Source: Faecalibacterium sp. I4-3-84 | GTDB taxonomy: Bacteria; Bacillota; Clostridia; Oscillospirales; Ruminococcaceae | Direction of reading: 5' to 3' | Assembly: GCF_023347255.1 (NCBI RefSeq) | Contig: NZ_CP094466.1 | Location: 3,038,001-3,102,000 of the forward strand | DNA: 64,000 nucleotides | Part shown: positions 1 through 9,256 of the stretch, one piece after another | Position numbering within the stretch: the stretch's first letter is position 1 | How the letters are laid out: each line of letters begins with the position of its first letter | Made by a program: the position numbers and the translations under genes | The notes under the pieces: generated by a model | Databases searched by the model: none | What the model saw: the letters and a program-made list of their open reading frames with translations, nothing else | What the model was told of the DNA's origin: nothing

Positions 1-1
1 G

Positions 2-1138
2 TATCCTTCGGAAGCTTATATCAGCGTCCGGAAAGCACCTGCCTACCCGGTAACAGTGCATGGAGGAGAACTCGATAACTCTGAGAATAACACGACCTTT
101 TACAAAGGTGAAACTGTATGGGTGAAAAGCTCCCGGCCAGAAAAGGGCCTGAAATTCAACCGCTGGTTTTTCCCGGCTGACGTAGAAACTACCGATGACC
201 CGACAGATACGGCCTTTTTCTTTACCATGCCAGACCATGCGGTGGAAGTGACGGCGAATTGGGAACTTTACACCGGCAGCGAACCGACGGTGTTCTGGGA
301 ATATTACACCGGTAGCGGTTTGCTTACCCCGGATAATACTCCGCAGGATCCGGCTGGCATGTCAAACATGACCGTTTCCTATGACTCTGCAAGCAAGACA
401 TACACGGTCGATCTTAAGGGCGATCTTGAGATTCCGGTGGATTTCAAAGGCAACGAAAATCCGAACATCAAGGTCAAAGGTGAACTGGGAAATTCCGTCC
501 ATATTTCCGGTGCAAACAATGTAAGCGTCGATATTGATTCCCAGGAGAGGAGAACAGATCTGAATGTGGATTGCGCCGGTACGCTGAGGCTGGAAAATAA
601 AACCGGGAACTCTCCTCTGGAACTAAAACTGACCTATAAGCAGGCCGAAGGCGCGGGCTACACTGTGGTGCTGGACGGCGAAGAACTGGAAGAAGCGCCT
701 GCTTATGAAAATGCCGCCGTAAGCCTGAACGAGAGCCTGACCATCATCCCGGACATCTCGGACCCCATCCCGGATGATTCCAGTGCGGGCGGTGACAGCT
801 CCGATGCCGCAGGGGCTCTTGTGGCAGCAGCTGTTGCAGGTGCTGCTGTCTTTGGCGGCTACACCATCATCACGGAACTGATGCTGCAGGATCTTCTGCC
901 CGAGGGCGCGGCGATCCCCAAAAATCAGGCCCAGCTGGCAAAACTGGTCTGGCAGACGGCGGGCTTTCCGGAACCGGAAAATGCTTCTGCCTTTGCCAAT
1001 ATGACGGACCCCGAAACAGCCAAAGCTGCACAGTGGTGCGTGGAGCAGGGCTATTTGGATGCGGATTTCGATCCCGACAGATGGACCCCGAAATTCAAGG
1101 TCATCCAGACATGGAATAAGGCATTCCCCAAACAGTAA
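2..1138 (+). CDS. Cell-surface protein with InlB-type repeat and SLH-like C-terminus (5' truncated by window)
   Basis: The reading frame is open from base 2, so the gene begins upstream of the window; the GTG at 56 is only the first in-frame start codon and is probably not the real start. The N-terminal part (around KGLKFNRWFFPA and FFTMPDHAVEVTANW) looks like a divergent InlB B-repeat (beta-grasp repeat of Firmicutes surface proteins). A Ser/Asp/Gly-rich linker and a short hydrophobic Ala-rich stretch (near 815-890) follow. The last 70 residues (AQLAKLVWQTAGFPEPENAS onward, with AAQWCVEQGYLD) resemble one S-layer homology repeat. I infer an exported, wall-associated protein of unknown ligand. 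A rho-independent terminator lies 15 bases after the stop. Confidence 0.6.
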   Translation, partial: YPSEAYISVRKAPAYPVTVHGGELDNSENNTTFYKGETVWVKSSRPEKGLKFNRWFFPADVETTDDPTDTAFFFTMPDHAVEVTANWELYTGSEPTVFWEYYTGSGLLTPDNTPQDPAGMSNMTVSYDSASKTYTVDLKGDLEIPVDFKGNENPNIKVKGELGNSVHISGANNVSVDIDSQERRTDLNVDCAGTLRLENKTGNSPLELKLTYKQAEGAGYTVVLDGEELEEAPAYENAAVSLNESLTIIPDISDPIPDDSSAGGDSSDAAGALVAAAVAGAAVFGGYTIITELMLQDLLPEGAAIPKNQAQLAKLVWQTAGFPEPENASAFANMTDPETAKAAQWCVEQGYLDADFDPDRWTPKFKVIQTWNKAFPKQ

Positions 1139-1152
1139 ACATCCCCCCGAAG

Positions 1153-1178
1153 GGAGCGGAGACATCCGCTCCTTTTTT
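1153..1178 (+). terminator. Rho-independent terminator after surface protein gene
   Basis: An 8-bp perfect stem (GGAGCGGA / TCCGCTCC) with a 4-base loop is followed by six T residues, just after the stop at 1138. Confidence 0.9.
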
Positions 1179-1270
1179 GTGCGTACGGGGCAGGGACATT
1201 GTGAGATTGGCTCTTGCATCCTTTTGGTTTTCTGTTATCATAGAAGCAACAGAATTGCAGGAGGAAGTCC

Positions 1271-2266
1271 ATGCGCACATTATTTCTTTTGAACCCAACT
1301 GCCGGTAAGGCCGATTGCACCCGTACGCTGCCGCAGCAGCTCAATGCTGCCGCCGCGCGTGCAGGGCTTGCGCCGGAAGAGTATACCATTCAGGTCACAA
1401 ATCACGCCGGTCATGCCCGGGAGCTGGCCAATGCCGCTGCGCAGCAGGCCCGGCAGAGCGGGGAAGAACTGCGGGTCTTCACTGCCGGCGGCGACGGCAC
1501 CTTCAACGAAGCGCTCACCGGGATCTATGGCTATACAAATGCAGCCGTGGGCTGTCTGCCCTTTGGCAGCGGCAACGATTTTCTGCGCACCTTTGGTACA
1601 AAGGAAGAGTTTCTGGATCTGGATGCCCAGCTGGCCGGTGGGCCGGTGAGCATCGATCTGATGCAGACCAGCCTTGGCCTTTCGGCCACCATCTGCGCTG
1701 CCGGTCTGGATGCGCAGGTTGCCTACGGCATCCCGAAGTTCCGGCGCATCCCGCTGTGCGGCGGCGAGATGGCCTATGTGCTTTCCATTGTGGAACAGCT
1801 GTGCGGACACATTGGCCGCAGGGTGGAGTACACCATCGATGGTGAAACGCTGGATGTGGACTGCCTGATGTGTGCCATCTGCAATGGCCGCACCTATGGC
1901 GGCGGCTTCTATGCAGCGCCGGAAGCACAGCCCGACGACGGCTGGCTGGATGTATATATCATCCGCAAGGTGAGCCGCGTGACCATTGCAAAGCTGCTGG
2001 GAATGTACAAGAGCGGCAAGCACTTCCAGAACGGTCAGCTCGTCAGGGCTGCAGAGCCGTACTTCATTTACCGCCGCGCAAAGCAGGTGAGCCTGCGCGC
2101 TGCGGATGGCCGCGGGCCGATCGTTGCCACGGCAGACGGTGAATGCGCACCCAAGGAGCAGATCACTGTACAGGTACAGCCGCTGGCAGGGCGCATCCTT
2201 CTGCCAAAGCCTGCTTTTGAGCGCTTTGCAGCGCAGAGAACGGCACAGAGTGCAGGCCGAACATGA
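1271..2266 (+). CDS. Diacylglycerol kinase family lipid kinase (YegS/BmrU type)
   Basis: The 331-residue product starts with the family signature LLNPTAGK and carries the nucleotide-binding motif GGDGTFNEAL (about residues 77-86) followed by LPFGSGNDFLR, which is diagnostic of the DAGK catalytic domain (YegS/Rv2252/BmrU lipid kinases). The expected reaction is ATP-dependent phosphorylation of diacylglycerol or a related membrane lipid, recycling lipid for phosphatidate synthesis. The length is typical of the family. The ATG at 1271 has AGGAGG seven bases upstream. It stands alone between two terminators. Which lipid it uses cannot be told from sequence. Confidence 0.88.
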   Translation: MRTLFLLNPTAGKADCTRTLPQQLNAAAARAGLAPEEYTIQVTNHAGHARELANAAAQQARQSGEELRVFTAGGDGTFNEALTGIYGYTNAAVGCLPFGSGNDFLRTFGTKEEFLDLDAQLAGGPVSIDLMQTSLGLSATICAAGLDAQVAYGIPKFRRIPLCGGEMAYVLSIVEQLCGHIGRRVEYTIDGETLDVDCLMCAICNGRTYGGGFYAAPEAQPDDGWLDVYIIRKVSRVTIAKLLGMYKSGKHFQNGQLVRAAEPYFIYRRAKQVSLRAADGRGPIVATADGECAPKEQITVQVQPLAGRILLPKPAFERFAAQRTAQSAGRT

Positions 2267-2278
2267 AAAACCAGAAGA

Positions 2279-2319
2279 AGAGACAGCTTTTTTGTCCAAG
2301 AAGAAAGCTGTCTCTTTTT
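2279..2319 (+). terminator. Rho-independent terminator after lipid kinase gene
   Basis: A 12-bp perfect inverted repeat (AGAGACAGCTTT 2279-2290, AAAGCTGTCTCT 2304-2315) continues into a T run. Confidence 0.9.
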
Positions 2320-2380
2320 CGCTGTACGGCTGATTTTTTCATCTGTCATAAATTCTTAACAAAAAGAAGCAAAAAAGGTC

Positions 2381-2409
2381 TTGATTTTTCGGGTCAAGAT
2401 GAGTACAAT
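2381..2409 (+). promoter_or_regulatory. Sigma-A-type promoter of groES-groEL
   Basis: A -35 box TTGATT (2381-2386) and a -10 box TACAAT (2404-2409) are separated by 17 bp and placed directly before the CIRCE operator. HrcA bound there would block initiation. Confidence 0.85.
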
Positions 2410-2413
2410 ACAC

Positions 2414-2440
2414 TTAGCACTCAGAGAAATGGAGTGCTAA
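2414..2440 (+). promoter_or_regulatory. CIRCE operator (HrcA binding site)
   Basis: The perfect inverted repeat TTAGCACTC-N9-GAGTGCTAA is the canonical CIRCE element. By established knowledge HrcA binds it and represses chaperonin operons in the absence of heat stress. It lies a few bases after the -10 box. Confidence 0.97.
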
Positions 2441-2519
2441 AGAATCAAAGAGCCAACATGAGGCCCTTTGGACACAGCAAAGTTTTAAATTATATTTTTA
2501 CTATAGGAGGGCAAGAACT

Positions 2520-2807
2520 ATGAAGATCATTCCTCTTGCAGACCGTGTTGTCATTAAGGCTGTTGAGGTTGAGGAGACCACCAAGGGCGGTCTGATCCTG
2601 ACCGGCAGTGCTAAGGAAAAGCCTCAGGTGGCTGAGGTCATCGCTGTCGGCCCCGGCGGCGTTGTGGACGGCAAGGAAGTCAAGATGACTGTGAAGGTCG
2701 GCGACAAGGTCCTCACCAGCAAGTACTCCGGTACCGAGGTCAAGGTGGACGGCGAAGAGTGCACCATCGTCCGTCAGGGCGATATCCTGGCAGTCGTTGA
2801 GGACTGA
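2520..2807 (+). CDS. groES: Co-chaperonin GroES
   Basis: The 95-residue protein has the GroES fold signature: N-terminal IIPLADRVVIKAVEVEE, a mobile loop with GGLILTGSAKEKPQ (about residues 22-35), and the C-terminal VDGEECTIVRQGDILAVVED. It forms the heptameric lid of the GroEL folding chamber in the cytoplasm. The ATG at 2520 follows AGGAGG. It is the first gene of a two-gene operon with groEL, 52 bases downstream, and is controlled by CIRCE. Confidence 0.97.
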   Translation: MKIIPLADRVVIKAVEVEETTKGGLILTGSAKEKPQVAEVIAVGPGGVVDGKEVKMTVKVGDKVLTSKYSGTEVKVDGEECTIVRQGDILAVVED

Positions 2808-2844
2808 GCGGTTTCCCCTCTGATATTTGAAAATTGAGCTTTAA

Positions 2845-4503
<1,659 letters not shown>

Positions 4504-4537
4504 GCAGCAGACGTGCTTACTCAATAAGTACCTTATG

Positions 4538-4572
4538 GAGACGGGATCTCTTCGGAGACCCCGTCTCTTTTT
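4538..4572 (+). terminator. Rho-independent terminator of groES-groEL
   Basis: A stem GAGACGGG...CCCGTCTC, with an inner TCTC-TTCG-GAGA tetraloop hairpin, is followed by five T residues. Confidence 0.9.
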
Positions 4573-4620
4573 GTATAGAAACCACAGATGCAGCCCACTC
4601 TATCAAAAAGGGGTGAGCAG

Positions 4621-6216
4621 ATGTCCGGCAAACGGGTATTGGCGTTGCATGCAGCTGTTCTGCTGGGGTTTGCGGTGGTTTTGTGCCGCCTGTATTTTCT
4701 GGCAGAGAACCATACCTATGCTGCCCGGGCCGAAGCGCAGAGCACGGTCCGGCTCTCGCTGCCTGCCCGGCGGGGCAGTTTCTACGATCACAGCGGCCTG
4801 CTTCTCACCGGGCTGGAAACGCGGTATCTTGTCCTCTGCTTCCCGGGCGAAAACAACTACACACGCCTGTATGCATTTACGGACAGTGCCGGGCAGGCAC
4901 TTTTGTACCGGAACCGCAACCGCTCCGCACCGTTTCTGCTGGAAGTGGACCGCGACCTTTCCGGGCGCGGCATACGCTGCTTTGCAACGGCACGGCGCTG
5001 CGCAGAAGTTCCGCTGTGCCAGCATCTGATCGGCTATCTGGATGCAGAAGGCCGCGGCACTGCCGGGCTGGAAAAGGCGCTGGACAGCCAGCTGGCCGGG
5101 ACAAAGGAGCATGACACGCTGGTGTGCGCGGTCACAGCACAAGGACGGCTGCGGGCCGGGGAAACACCGCAGCTCACCCGGCAGGACAGCAGTGCGGTTG
5201 GCGTGCAGCTGACGATCTCCCGCCCGGTGCAGCGTGCCGCCGAAGCGGTGGCCGCAGACACCATGACCAGCGGCTGCATTCTGGTTCTGGACACGGCCAC
5301 TGCTGCGGTTCGCGCCAGCGTCAGCGTACCGGGCTATGACCCGGATGACCTTGCCGCAAGTCTGGATGCACCGGACAGTCCGTTCCTGAACCGCGCACTG
5401 GAAAGCTATGCTGTGGGTTCAGTGTTCAAGCCGGTGCTGGCTGCGGCAGCGCTGGAGCAGGGCATCCTGCCGGAGTACGAATGCACCGGTGCGGTGGTGG
5501 TGGATGGACAGATCTTCCGCTGCGCAGGCGGTGTTCCGCACGGAACGGTGGACATGACTGCGGCTCTGGAAAAAAGCTGCAACGGCTATTTTATCCGGCT
5601 GGGGCAGCAGCTGGGGGCAGAGACGCTTTTGCAGATGTCTCGGCAGCTTGGCTTCGGGCAGGAGGTGCCGGTGGCAGGTGCGCTGCACGCCGATGCCGGA
5701 AAGCTGCCGTCTGCCGAGGAGCTTGCCCAGAGCGGCCAGCTGGCAAATTTCAGCTTTGGGCAGGGCGGTCTGCTGGCATCACCGGTACAGATCGCCGCCA
5801 TGATGAACACAATTGCTTCCGGCGGGGTGTACCGCACGCCTTTCTTCGTGTGTGGCTCGGTGGATGAGACTGACGGTACGCCGCTGGAAACGCTTGCACA
5901 TCCGCAGTCAAGGCGGGTGATGAGTGCGGAAAATGCAGCGCTCCTGCGTAAAATGCTGCAGCAGGTGGTGGAAGAGGGCACCGCACAGGATGCTGCCTGG
6001 CTGGAAGAAGGGGCTGGCGGCAAGACCGGTACCGCTCAGACCGGGCAGTTCACACCGGATGGCACGGAACGCAAAAACTTGTGGTTCGCAGGGTTTTACC
6101 CGGCGCAGCAGCCGCGCTACACCATTGTGGTGCTGCAGGACGGGCAGGTGAGCACGGAACATTCCAGCGCCGCCATCTTTGCCCGGCTGTGCGCAATGCT
6201 GGACCTTCTGGCATAA
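4621..6216 (+). CDS. Class B penicillin-binding protein (peptidoglycan D,D-transpeptidase)
   Basis: The 531-residue protein has an N-terminal signal anchor (residues about 6-26, hydrophobic), a dimerisation domain, and a transpeptidase domain with all three active-site motifs: SVFK at residue 267 (catalytic Ser), SCN at 319 and KTGT at 468. It cross-links peptidoglycan at the outer membrane face; whether it is FtsI-, SpoVD- or PBP2-like is not decidable here. The ATG at 4621 follows AAGGGGTGAG. The stop codon at 6214-6216 lies inside the 15-bp direct repeat that bounds the prophage, so integration leaves the protein intact. Without the prophage, secG would be its next neighbour. Confidence 0.92.
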   Translation: MSGKRVLALHAAVLLGFAVVLCRLYFLAENHTYAARAEAQSTVRLSLPARRGSFYDHSGLLLTGLETRYLVLCFPGENNYTRLYAFTDSAGQALLYRNRNRSAPFLLEVDRDLSGRGIRCFATARRCAEVPLCQHLIGYLDAEGRGTAGLEKALDSQLAGTKEHDTLVCAVTAQGRLRAGETPQLTRQDSSAVGVQLTISRPVQRAAEAVAADTMTSGCILVLDTATAAVRASVSVPGYDPDDLAASLDAPDSPFLNRALESYAVGSVFKPVLAAAALEQGILPEYECTGAVVVDGQIFRCAGGVPHGTVDMTAALEKSCNGYFIRLGQQLGAETLLQMSRQLGFGQEVPVAGALHADAGKLPSAEELAQSGQLANFSFGQGGLLASPVQIAAMMNTIASGGVYRTPFFVCGSVDETDGTPLETLAHPQSRRVMSAENAALLRKMLQQVVEEGTAQDAAWLEEGAGGKTGTAQTGQFTPDGTERKNLWFAGFYPAQQPRYTIVVLQDGQVSTEHSSAAIFARLCAMLDLLA

Positions 6217-6222
6217 AAACGC
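6208..6222. repeat. Left direct repeat, candidate attL
   Basis: CTGGCATAAAAACGC is identical to 58712-58726. It overlaps the last codons and stop of the penicillin-binding protein gene. With a typical host gene order on either side, this is best read as the left boundary of the prophage. Confidence 0.75.
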
Positions 6223-6251
6223 GCTGAATTTGTAAAATAAACGCAAGAGAA

Positions 6252-6294
6252 AACGCAAGAGAAATCTTAGCGGATTCTCTTGCGTTATTTTTTT
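6252..6294 (+). terminator. Rho-independent terminator just inside prophage left end
   Basis: A 12-bp perfect stem (AACGCAAGAGAA / TTCTCTTGCGTT) with an 11-base loop is followed by ATTTTTTTT. It lies 30 bases inside attL. The left arm is part of a 12-bp tandem duplication (AAACGCAAGAGA at 6239-6250 and 6251-6262). It would stop transcription from the host penicillin-binding protein gene entering the phage. Confidence 0.92.
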
Positions 6295-6326
6295 TGCGCA
6301 TTTTTCAGGAAAGCGAGGGAACAGGA

Positions 6327-6575
6327 ATGGCAAAACACATGACGCAGGATGACCGCAAGGCGCTGGAAGCTCGGTACAATGCTGGACAGAGCGTTGCCGG
6401 AATTGCCAGGGCGATGAGCTTCAACTATTCCACCATCTATAAGGAACTGAAGCGCGGCGACACTGGAAAGATGGATGCCAATGGCCGCGCAGGGTATAGT
6501 GCAGAGCTTGGGCAGCAACGCTTATACAACGCAAAGCAGCGGCTCAGGTATCGGGCGGATTGCCAGGCGGAGTAA
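6327..6575 (+). CDS. Small helix-turn-helix protein resembling the IS30 transposase N-terminus
   Basis: This 82-residue protein has an HTH segment (DRKALEARYNAGQSVAGIAR followed by STIYKELKRG) that closely parallels the N-terminal HTH of the IS30-family transposase at the prophage right end (there TDRIRIEKWLKDGLRVKEIA and STVYRELKRG). It has no DDE catalytic domain, and there is no remnant of one after it. It could be a stand-alone regulator, perhaps of transposase or early gene expression, or a domesticated transposase fragment. It is the first gene of the phage, with a methyltransferase starting 3 bases after its stop. Confidence 0.65.
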   Translation: MAKHMTQDDRKALEARYNAGQSVAGIARAMSFNYSTIYKELKRGDTGKMDANGRAGYSAELGQQRLYNAKQRLRYRADCQAE

Positions 6576-6578
6576 GGC

Positions 6579-7298
6579 ATGGGAGAAGTGTTCAAGCTGA
6601 ACCATTGCTACAATGTGGACTGCCTGCCAGCAATGGAACTGTTCCCGGATAATTATTTTGATCTGGCGGTTGTGGATCCGCCGTATTTCTCTGGCCCGGA
6701 ACGCAGAGGCTTTTACGGATCCAAAGTCAGCAAAATAGGCGTACACCGTGACTACCCCGTCTCTCCTGCTTGGAGTAAACCAGAGCCGGAGTATTTCAGG
6801 GAGCTGTTTCGAGTGTGCCGCCACTATATTGTATGGGGATGCAACTATTTTGACTACCAGTTTGCTACCGGACGGATCGTGTGGGACAAGTGCAATGGAA
6901 ATTCTAGCTTTTCAGATTGCGAGATTGCGGCGACAAATTTGTTTTCCTCAGTGAGAATGTTCCGGTATATGTGGTCCGGCATGATGCAGGGAAAAAGCAT
7001 CACAGAAGGCGACACCATGCAGGGAAACAAGAGCTTGAATGAAAAGCGAATCCACCCAACGCAGAAGCCGGTTGCTCTTTATGACTGGATTTTCAAAAAC
7101 TATGCAGAGCCAGGGCAGAAGATCCTTGACACCCACCTCGGAAGCGGAAGTAGCCGCATAGCGGCATATGAGGCAGGGCTTGGCTTTATCGGATTTGAAA
7201 TTGATCCGTTCTATTTCCAGTTGGAAGAAGAACGGTTTTCTGAGTACACAAGTCAAACAAGCCTGTTTCACATGGAGGGAAAGAAAAATGATTCTTGA
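6579..7298 (+). CDS. DNA N4/N6 methyltransferase (DPPY type)
   Basis: The 239-residue protein has the catalytic motif DPPY (near residue 33) before the SAM-binding region ILDTHLGSGSSRIAA (near residue 185), the motif order of beta-class amino-methyltransferases. HPTQKP, typical of this family, lies between them. It would methylate adenine N6 or cytosine N4 in a short DNA site, probably protecting phage DNA from restriction; the target site is unknown. There is no restriction endonuclease beside it. The ATG at 6579 follows the preceding stop closely, suggesting translational coupling. Confidence 0.88.
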   Translation: MGEVFKLNHCYNVDCLPAMELFPDNYFDLAVVDPPYFSGPERRGFYGSKVSKIGVHRDYPVSPAWSKPEPEYFRELFRVCRHYIVWGCNYFDYQFATGRIVWDKCNGNSSFSDCEIAATNLFSSVRMFRYMWSGMMQGKSITEGDTMQGNKSLNEKRIHPTQKPVALYDWIFKNYAEPGQKILDTHLGSGSSRIAAYEAGLGFIGFEIDPFYFQLEEERFSEYTSQTSLFHMEGKKNDS

Positions 7299-7563
7299 AA
7301 AACTTCACAGAGCAATCAACAACTTCAACAAGACATTCAACTGGCGACGCTTTCGCCGCGATGCGCTGCACCTGGGAGAAAGCCTGCTGGTGTTCGGCGT
7401 GCTGTATGGCATTTTTTCAACCCTGATCTGGGGTGTCTGCTGGCTGTTCAAAATCAATTACAACCCAGATCTCATTGCCGTTGCATGGGCAGTGCCGGTG
7501 TTGCTGGACACTTTGGTCAAAAAGGCTTATGACTGGAACAATGAAGTCCGGGACTGGGATTGA
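7288..7563 (+). CDS. Small membrane protein, unknown function
   Basis: This 91-residue product starts at ATG 7288, overlapping the end of the methyltransferase gene by 11 bases, with GGAGGGAAAG upstream. Two hydrophobic segments (about residues 32-54 and 62-75) predict a small inner-membrane protein with charged ends (basic N-terminus RRFRRD, acidic C-terminus). No family was recognised. Confidence 0.6.
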   Translation: MILEKLHRAINNFNKTFNWRRFRRDALHLGESLLVFGVLYGIFSTLIWGVCWLFKINYNPDLIAVAWAVPVLLDTLVKKAYDWNNEVRDWD

Positions 7564-7579
7564 GAGGTGGGAACGACCT

Positions 7580-8134
7580 ATGGATGAAGCAACAAGAATC
7601 TCGCTGAAAGACCAGTTCAACAGCCTTTTGGTACGGGCTATTGAGGGTAGGCGCGGCGGTATGGCACTGATGCGGGTGCTGGAAGAACTGGACTTTTACA
7701 ATTCCCCGGCCAGCGCGAAGCATCACCTGAATGTCCCCGGCGGTCTGGTGCTGCATTCTCTCAATGTGGCAAGAGCTGCCCTGGAATTGTGCGACAAGAT
7801 GCCGCAGTTTGCAAAATGCAATAAGGGCGCAGTCTTGACCGCCGCGTTACTCCATGACGTTTGCAAGGCTGGGCAGTACATCAAAAAGCCGGATGGCAGT
7901 TACCGTTATGAAGATAGTCACTTGATGGGACACGGTGAAGCATCCGTCAGCATTATCAAAGACTGGATTTTCTTGACCGACACGGAAGCCCTGGCAATCA
8001 GGTGGCACATGGGAGCATATAGCGGAGAGCAGGACTGGGGAACGCTCAGCAAAGTATACGACCGCTGCCCGGAAGCCCTGTGCCTGCACATGGCTGACAT
8101 GATCGCAACGCACATCATGGAGGTAGAAGAGTGA
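7580..8134 (+). CDS. HD-domain phosphohydrolase-like protein
   Basis: The 184-residue protein has a likely metal-binding HD arrangement: HHLNVPGGLVLHSLNVA, then LLHDVCK (the HD doublet), GHGEASVSI and IRWHMG, spaced as in HD hydrolases. HD proteins of this kind in phages cleave nucleotides or regulate nucleotide pools; the substrate here is unknown. The ATG at 7580 was chosen over upstream in-frame codons because it lies just past the previous stop, with GAGAGG ahead. Its last bases overlap the next gene (GTGA). Confidence 0.75.
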   Translation: MDEATRISLKDQFNSLLVRAIEGRRGGMALMRVLEELDFYNSPASAKHHLNVPGGLVLHSLNVARAALELCDKMPQFAKCNKGAVLTAALLHDVCKAGQYIKKPDGSYRYEDSHLMGHGEASVSIIKDWIFLTDTEALAIRWHMGAYSGEQDWGTLSKVYDRCPEALCLHMADMIATHIMEVEE

Positions 8135-8640
8135 GCAGAGGCACCGCCTACTATGATCTTCCGAATGGTGAGCGAATAGAACTGCCGACAACCATGCCGG
8201 ATGTTGAGGAAGTGCCGGGACCCCTATGTGATGGAAAATTTGAATTGCCAGAAGCCGTAAAAGAAATGTTCAAGTGGATGGATGAAACATTCGGAACATG
8301 GGAAAGCGACTTCAGCAGTTTCAAAATCTGGATGAAATTGCGGAAAAACTTCAATCCACCGGTGCGCTGGGAAGCGGTGCAGGACAAGCGTCGAAACCCA
8401 AAGCCTTTGGGCCGAAACATCTATTTATATAAAGCAAGGAAGATCAAGAGCTTGGCAAGAAGTACACATACCAGAGTATCCCTGCACAAGGGAAAACAAA
8501 AGGGTACTGAAGAACAGTGCAAGCACACATTCAAGATAACCACAGCCCGGTGCGCGCCTTGCAGTGGTTACAACGTGGAGTGCGAGCACTACGAGAAAAA
8601 CAATACCGCTGATACAAAGCATGGTTCTTCTCAACCGTGA
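8131..8640 (+). CDS. Hypothetical phage protein
   Basis: This 169-residue product uses a GTG start overlapping the previous stop. It has an acidic N-terminal half (residues 1-60) and a basic, Lys/Arg-rich C-terminal half with CAPC and CEHYEKN, possibly a metal site. No family was recognised. It ends the first early gene cluster, with a terminator 4 bases after the stop. Confidence 0.5.
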   Translation: MSRGTAYYDLPNGERIELPTTMPDVEEVPGPLCDGKFELPEAVKEMFKWMDETFGTWESDFSSFKIWMKLRKNFNPPVRWEAVQDKRRNPKPLGRNIYLYKARKIKSLARSTHTRVSLHKGKQKGTEEQCKHTFKITTARCAPCSGYNVECEHYEKNNTADTKHGSSQP

Positions 8641-8643
8641 AAT

Positions 8644-8679
8644 AAGCAGCCCTGCACCGCAGAAGCGGGGCTGCTTTTA
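8644..8679 (+). terminator. Rho-independent terminator
   Basis: The inverted repeat AAGCAGCCC / GGGCTGCTT is followed by TTAT directly after the stop of the preceding gene. The T tail is short. Confidence 0.7.
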
Positions 8680-9117
8680 TATGGCGCATGGCGCTTTTTC
8701 TAGGCATTGAGCGCTGCAAGCAGGGCCGGACCCTGTATGCGCCGAGTTGAGTTTTCCATGGAAGACGGTACGGTCAGGAAATCAGCCGTCCGGCATAGCG
8801 GAATGGTGCTGTACAGCAGCGTCCTCCTTTCCGTTCAAGCCCGGTGAAAGACCGGGCTGCCATTTCCGCGAAAGACGCACCCGCATGGAGCTGACGGGAA
8901 TGGGTGCGCCGCAGCATGAGCGCAGAAATGCCCTGTTTGATCCGCCCAGGACAAAAGCGGTAGGCCACTGCAACGGCCGCCCTGCCCGGTACTCTCTTGC
9001 CGGGCAGGATTGATATGCGGACGCATAATGGATGAACCTGCTTCTGACCTAATCCCCCATGAGCAGGAGTACCAGTTCGATGCTGGTCGTCCGTGCAAGA
9101 AAAAGTGAGGAAAGCGA
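8680..9117. ncRNA. Structured intergenic region with three strong hairpins, candidate ncRNA or leader
   Basis: No convincing gene lies in these 440 bases. There are three GC-rich stem-loops in a row: AGCCCGGT-GAAAG-ACCGGGCT (about 8848-8868), CGCACCC...GGGTGCG (about 8875-8910), and CCTGCCCGG...CCGGGCAGG (about 8981-9008). The series sits between a terminator and the cytosine methyltransferase gene, so it could be a structured leader or a small RNA gene. No known riboswitch was recognised. Confidence 0.4.
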
Positions 9118-9118
9118 A

Positions 9119-9256
9119 ATGAAACTTGAATGTCTGACACCGGAATTTCCGCAAGGTGCAAGAGTTTACAGCGTGGATGGTGTGGCACCCTCACTGCTGA
9201 ACAGTGCATCGGCTATGAGATCGCAGGCGATTCTGGTCAGCGGGGGGGCAGAATGA
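9119..9256 (+). CDS. Upstream segment of cytosine methyltransferase gene, cut off at a G7 tract
   Basis: Starting at ATG 9119 (AGGAAAG upstream), 45 codons read to a stop at 9254-9256, just after seven consecutive G residues (9242-9248). The segment ARVYSVDGVAPSLLNSASA looks like the repeated target-recognition-type modules (V-Y-D-G-A-P-T-L) found in phage cytosine-5 methyltransferases, including the gene that follows. Eight, or five, G residues would join it in frame to that gene. This suggests a slippage switch or a homopolymer sequencing error. Confidence 0.55.
   Translation: MKLECLTPEFPQGARVYSVDGVAPSLLNSASAMRSQAILVSGGAE

Noticed and set aside
6208-6222. Attachment in a tRNA gene
   Set aside because: The repeat lies in the end of a penicillin-binding protein gene and no tRNA-like cloverleaf was seen in the window.
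6239-6262. Tandem AAACGCAAGAGA pair as iterons or CRISPR
   Set aside because: There are only two copies, and the second is part of a perfect terminator stem.
8747-9013. 88-codon frame as a gene
   Set aside because: It runs through three strong hairpins, has no good ribosome binding site and no protein-like composition.
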